From the NCBI GenBank assembly GCA_030147455.1, contig JASKZU010000023.1, positions 1-7,698 of the forward strand: 7,698 nt of DNA, read 5' to 3'. The stretch is from Planococcus sp. (in: firmicutes). Lineage in GTDB: Bacteria > Bacillota > Bacilli > Bacillales_A > Planococcaceae. Positions within the stretch are counted from its first letter, which is position 1. Each line of letters starts with the position of its first letter. The notes beneath the pieces are model-generated. The model was not told where the DNA came from. It ran no database searches and saw only the letters and a list, made by a program, of their open reading frames with translations. A program made the translations under genes and the position numbers. Shown here in pieces: positions 5,810 to 7,698 of this stretch.

Positions 5810-5840
5810 CTCGTCCCTTTCCAGGGATGGGAGGCTTTTT
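5805..5840 (+). terminator. Regulated terminator of the ileS T-box
   Basis: A 14-bp stem (5805-5818 with 5823-5836) with three G-U pairs and a TTCC loop is followed by T residues to 5840. It forms when tRNA-Ile is charged and stops transcription 24 nt before the ileS start. It may also stop read-through from divIVA, which has no terminator of its own. Confidence 0.93.
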
Positions 5841-5851
5841 ATTATGCCTAC

Positions 5852-5857
5852 AGGAGG
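5852..5857 (+). promoter_or_regulatory. Ribosome binding site of ileS
   Basis: AGGAGG lies 7 nt before the ATG at 5865 and outside the terminator stem, so regulation by the leader should act on transcription and not by hiding this site. Confidence 0.9.
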
Positions 5858-5864
5858 AATAGAA

Positions 5865-7698
5865 ATGGATTACAAAGATACATTATTGATGCCAAAAACA
5901 GAGTTTCCGATGCGCGGCAACTTGCCGAACCGGGAACCGGAAATGCAAAATAAATGGGAAGAAATGGATATTTATAAAAAAGTGCTAGACCGTACGAAAG
6001 ACCGACCGTTTTTCGTTCTTCACGATGGGCCGCCCTATGCGAACGGCGACCTGCATATGGGCCATGCGCTGAATAAAGTGTTGAAAGACATGATCGTCCG
6101 TTCACGCAGCATGATGGGCTATCATGCCCCTTACGTACCAGGCTGGGATACGCACGGTTTGCCGATCGAACAGGCATTGACCAATAAAGGCGTTAACCGC
6201 AAAGAACTGTCTTTGGCAGAGTTCCGCAAGCTTTGCGAAGAATATGCTTACGAACAAATCGACAGCCAGCGTTCACAGTTTAAACGCATTGGCGTGCGCG
6301 GCGACTGGGAAAATCCATATGTGACGCTGAAGCCGTCATATGAAGCGCGCCAAATCGAAGTGTTTGGCAGCATGGCGAACAAAGGCTATATCTATAAAGG
6401 GCTGAAGCCGGTTTATTGGTCCCCGTCAAGCGAGTCATCGCTTGCGGAAGCGGAAATCGAATACCACGATAAAAAATCACCGTCGATTTATGTATCGTTT
6501 CCGGTAACAGACGGCAAAGGCGTACTGGAAGAAGGCGTCAACCTGATTATCTGGACGACTACACCATGGACCATTCCGGCAAACCTCGGGATCTCCGTAC
6601 ATGCTGATTTGGACTATGCAGAAGTAGCTCATGGCGGTTCGAAATTTGTTGTCGCTAAAGATTTGCTCGAAGAGGTAGCGCAGGAAATCGGCTGGGAAAA
6701 CTACGAAGTCGTCCGGACGGTGAAAGGGCAGGAGCTTGAGCATATTCTAACAAAGCATCCGCTTTATGACCGTACGTCACTTGTGATGCTTGGCGATCAC
6801 GTAACAACCGATTCCGGTACAGGATGCGTCCATACAGCTCCTGGCCACGGGGAAGACGACTTTTTGGTCGGCAAAAAATACGGATTGGACGTCTTGTGCC
6901 CAGTCGATGAACGCGGTGTCATGACAGAAGAAGCGCCTGGCTTTGCCGGCGAGTTTTATGACAAAGCGAACAAATCAATCACAGAAGCGCTGCAAGAAGC
7001 TGGCGCACTGGAAAAGCTTTCGTTTATCACGCACTCTTACCCGCATGACTGGCGGACGAAAAAACCGGTCATTTACCGGGCGACGGCGCAATGGTTTGTT
7101 TCCATTGACGCATTCCGCGAACAGATCCTAAAAGCTATCGACGAGACGACGTTTACGCCGGCATGGGGCGAAACCCGTTTGTACAACATGCTGCGCGACC
7201 GCGGCGACTGGAACATTTCAAGACAACGAGTATGGGGCGTGCCGATTCCGGTATTCTACGCAGAAAACGGCGACCCGATCATCACGGAAGAGACGATTGC
7301 GCGCATTGCGGAATTGTTCCGCGAGCATGGATCGAACATCTGGTTCGAGCGCAGCGCAACGGAATTGCTTCCGGAAGGCTTTACACACCCGAGCAGCCCG
7401 AATGGCGTTTTTACAAAAGAAATGGACATTATGGACGTATGGTTCGACTCTGGTTCATCCCACCAGGCTGTGCTGGATGAGCGGGAAGATTTGCAATACC
7501 CGGCAGACCTTTATCTAGAAGGCTCTGACCAATACCGCGGCTGGTTCAACTCATCGCTTACGACGAGTGTTGCCATCAATGGCATTGCGCCGTATAAAGG
7601 TGTATTGAGCCATGGCTTTACACTGGACGGCAATGGCCGCAAAATGAGCAAATCGCTCGGCAACGTGATCCTGCCGTCCAAGGTCATGAACCAAATGG
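5865..7698 (+). CDS. ileS: Isoleucyl-tRNA synthetase, 3'-truncated by the window edge
   Basis: Class Ia aminoacyl-tRNA synthetase (EC 6.1.1.5) that charges tRNA-Ile with isoleucine in the cytoplasm and hydrolyses mischarged Val-tRNA-Ile. 611 complete codons are present with no stop or frameshift; the B. subtilis enzyme has about 920 residues, so roughly one third is missing, including the anticodon-binding domain and C-terminal zinc site. Visible motifs: the HIGH-type signature as HMGH (64-67, within PPYANGDLHMGH); PGWDTHGLPIE; CP1 editing domain with WTTTPWTIPAN (about 230-240) and GTGCVHTAPGHGEDDF (318-333) including its conserved editing aspartates; DWNISRQR (448-455); GSDQYRGWF (553-561); and KMSKS (593-597). 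The N-terminus closely resembles B. subtilis IleS, so this is the ordinary bacterial type, not the eukaryote-like mupirocin-resistant IleS2. Expression is gated by the T-box leader. Confidence 0.98.
   Translation, partial: MDYKDTLLMPKTEFPMRGNLPNREPEMQNKWEEMDIYKKVLDRTKDRPFFVLHDGPPYANGDLHMGHALNKVLKDMIVRSRSMMGYHAPYVPGWDTHGLPIEQALTNKGVNRKELSLAEFRKLCEEYAYEQIDSQRSQFKRIGVRGDWENPYVTLKPSYEARQIEVFGSMANKGYIYKGLKPVYWSPSSESSLAEAEIEYHDKKSPSIYVSFPVTDGKGVLEEGVNLIIWTTTPWTIPANLGISVHADLDYAEVAHGGSKFVVAKDLLEEVAQEIGWENYEVVRTVKGQELEHILTKHPLYDRTSLVMLGDHVTTDSGTGCVHTAPGHGEDDFLVGKKYGLDVLCPVDERGVMTEEAPGFAGEFYDKANKSITEALQEAGALEKLSFITHSYPHDWRTKKPVIYRATAQWFVSIDAFREQILKAIDETTFTPAWGETRLYNMLRDRGDWNISRQRVWGVPIPVFYAENGDPIITEETIARIAELFREHGSNIWFERSATELLPEGFTHPSSPNGVFTKEMDIMDVWFDSGSSHQAVLDEREDLQYPADLYLEGSDQYRGWFNSSLTTSVAINGIAPYKGVLSHGFTLDGNGRKMSKSLGNVILPSKVMNQM

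Larger units (their letters stand above)
5604..5840 (+). ncRNA. T-box riboswitch leader specific for tRNA-Ile
   Basis: cis-acting leader that senses uncharged tRNA-Ile and lets transcription reach ileS only when it binds. Stem I can be drawn from the sequence: a K-turn-like base (TGAT...TGAG), GGAG 5626-5629 with CTCC 5706-5709, a specifier bubble, ATGCA 5637-5641 with TGCAT 5690-5694, TTCCGC 5645-5650 with GCGGAA 5683-5688, CCGGG 5660-5664 with CCCGG 5676-5680, and a terminal loop containing GATGGTGGAAG. The specifier codon is ATC (5702-5704), followed by the usual purine A5705. Further helices are GAACCGG/CCGGTTC (5716-5722/5736-5742) and TGCCAC/GTGGCA (5748-5753/5769-5774). The T-box sequence AAGGGTGGTACCGCG lies at 5790-5804; its UGGU matches the A73 discriminator expected in tRNA-Ile. 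It ends in the regulatory terminator. The exact 5' end is inferred from the promoter. Confidence 0.95.

Noticed and set aside
5747..5953. 68-codon + strand frame across the T-box and ileS start
   Set aside because: It spans structured leader RNA and the first ileS codons in a different frame; a chance frame.
1..7698. Search for a novel system, mobile element, CRISPR array or phage genes
   Set aside because: Every gene belongs to a known, syntenic Bacillales division/translation cluster. No direct-repeat arrays, transposase, integrase or shift in composition was seen.

Overview
The window is a conserved stretch of chromosome from a low-to-moderate GC Gram-positive bacterium (Bacillota, order Bacillales). 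It holds the end of the division and cell wall (dcw) cluster and the start of the next operon. All genes lie on the + strand in the order ftsA (5' end cut off), ftsZ, ylmE, sepF (ylmF), ylmG, ylmH, divIVA, a T-box leader and ileS (3' end cut off). This is the Bacillus subtilis order, except that the block between ftsZ and ylmE in B. subtilis (bpr, spoIIGA, sigE, sigG, ylmA, ylmC, ylmD) is absent and replaced by about 200 bp of non-coding DNA. Absence of the sporulation genes from their usual site, with Bacillus-like proteins and mid-range GC, suggests a non-sporulating Bacillales lineage such as Planococcus or Planomicrobium. That assignment is inference.

Region by region: 1-2395 encodes FtsA and FtsZ, the membrane tether and the tubulin-like polymer of the Z-ring, closed by a strong intrinsic terminator (2400-2431). 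Positions 2432-2534 hold nothing I recognise. A near-consensus extended -10 promoter (2535-2563) then drives ylmE-sepF-ylmG. ylmE and sepF overlap by 4 nt, and ylmG is followed by a second strong terminator (4076-4111). ylmH (S4 RNA-binding protein) starts 45 nt beyond that terminator and has a good ribosome binding site but no obvious promoter. divIVA has its own promoter (-10 at 4992-4997). A consensus promoter (5569-5597) then starts a roughly 240-nt T-box leader whose specifier codon ATC reads tRNA-Ile; it controls ileS, of which 611 codons are present.

Functionally, FtsA and SepF are parallel membrane anchors for FtsZ, DivIVA marks curved septal and polar membrane, YlmG is a small membrane protein of the same neighbourhood, and YlmE (PLP homeostasis) and YlmH (ribosome/RQC-linked) are conserved passengers. 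IleS is controlled separately, by tRNA-Ile charging. I found no mobile element, CRISPR array, tRNA/rRNA gene or novel multi-gene system. What is notable is the transcription-unit architecture and the missing sporulation block.
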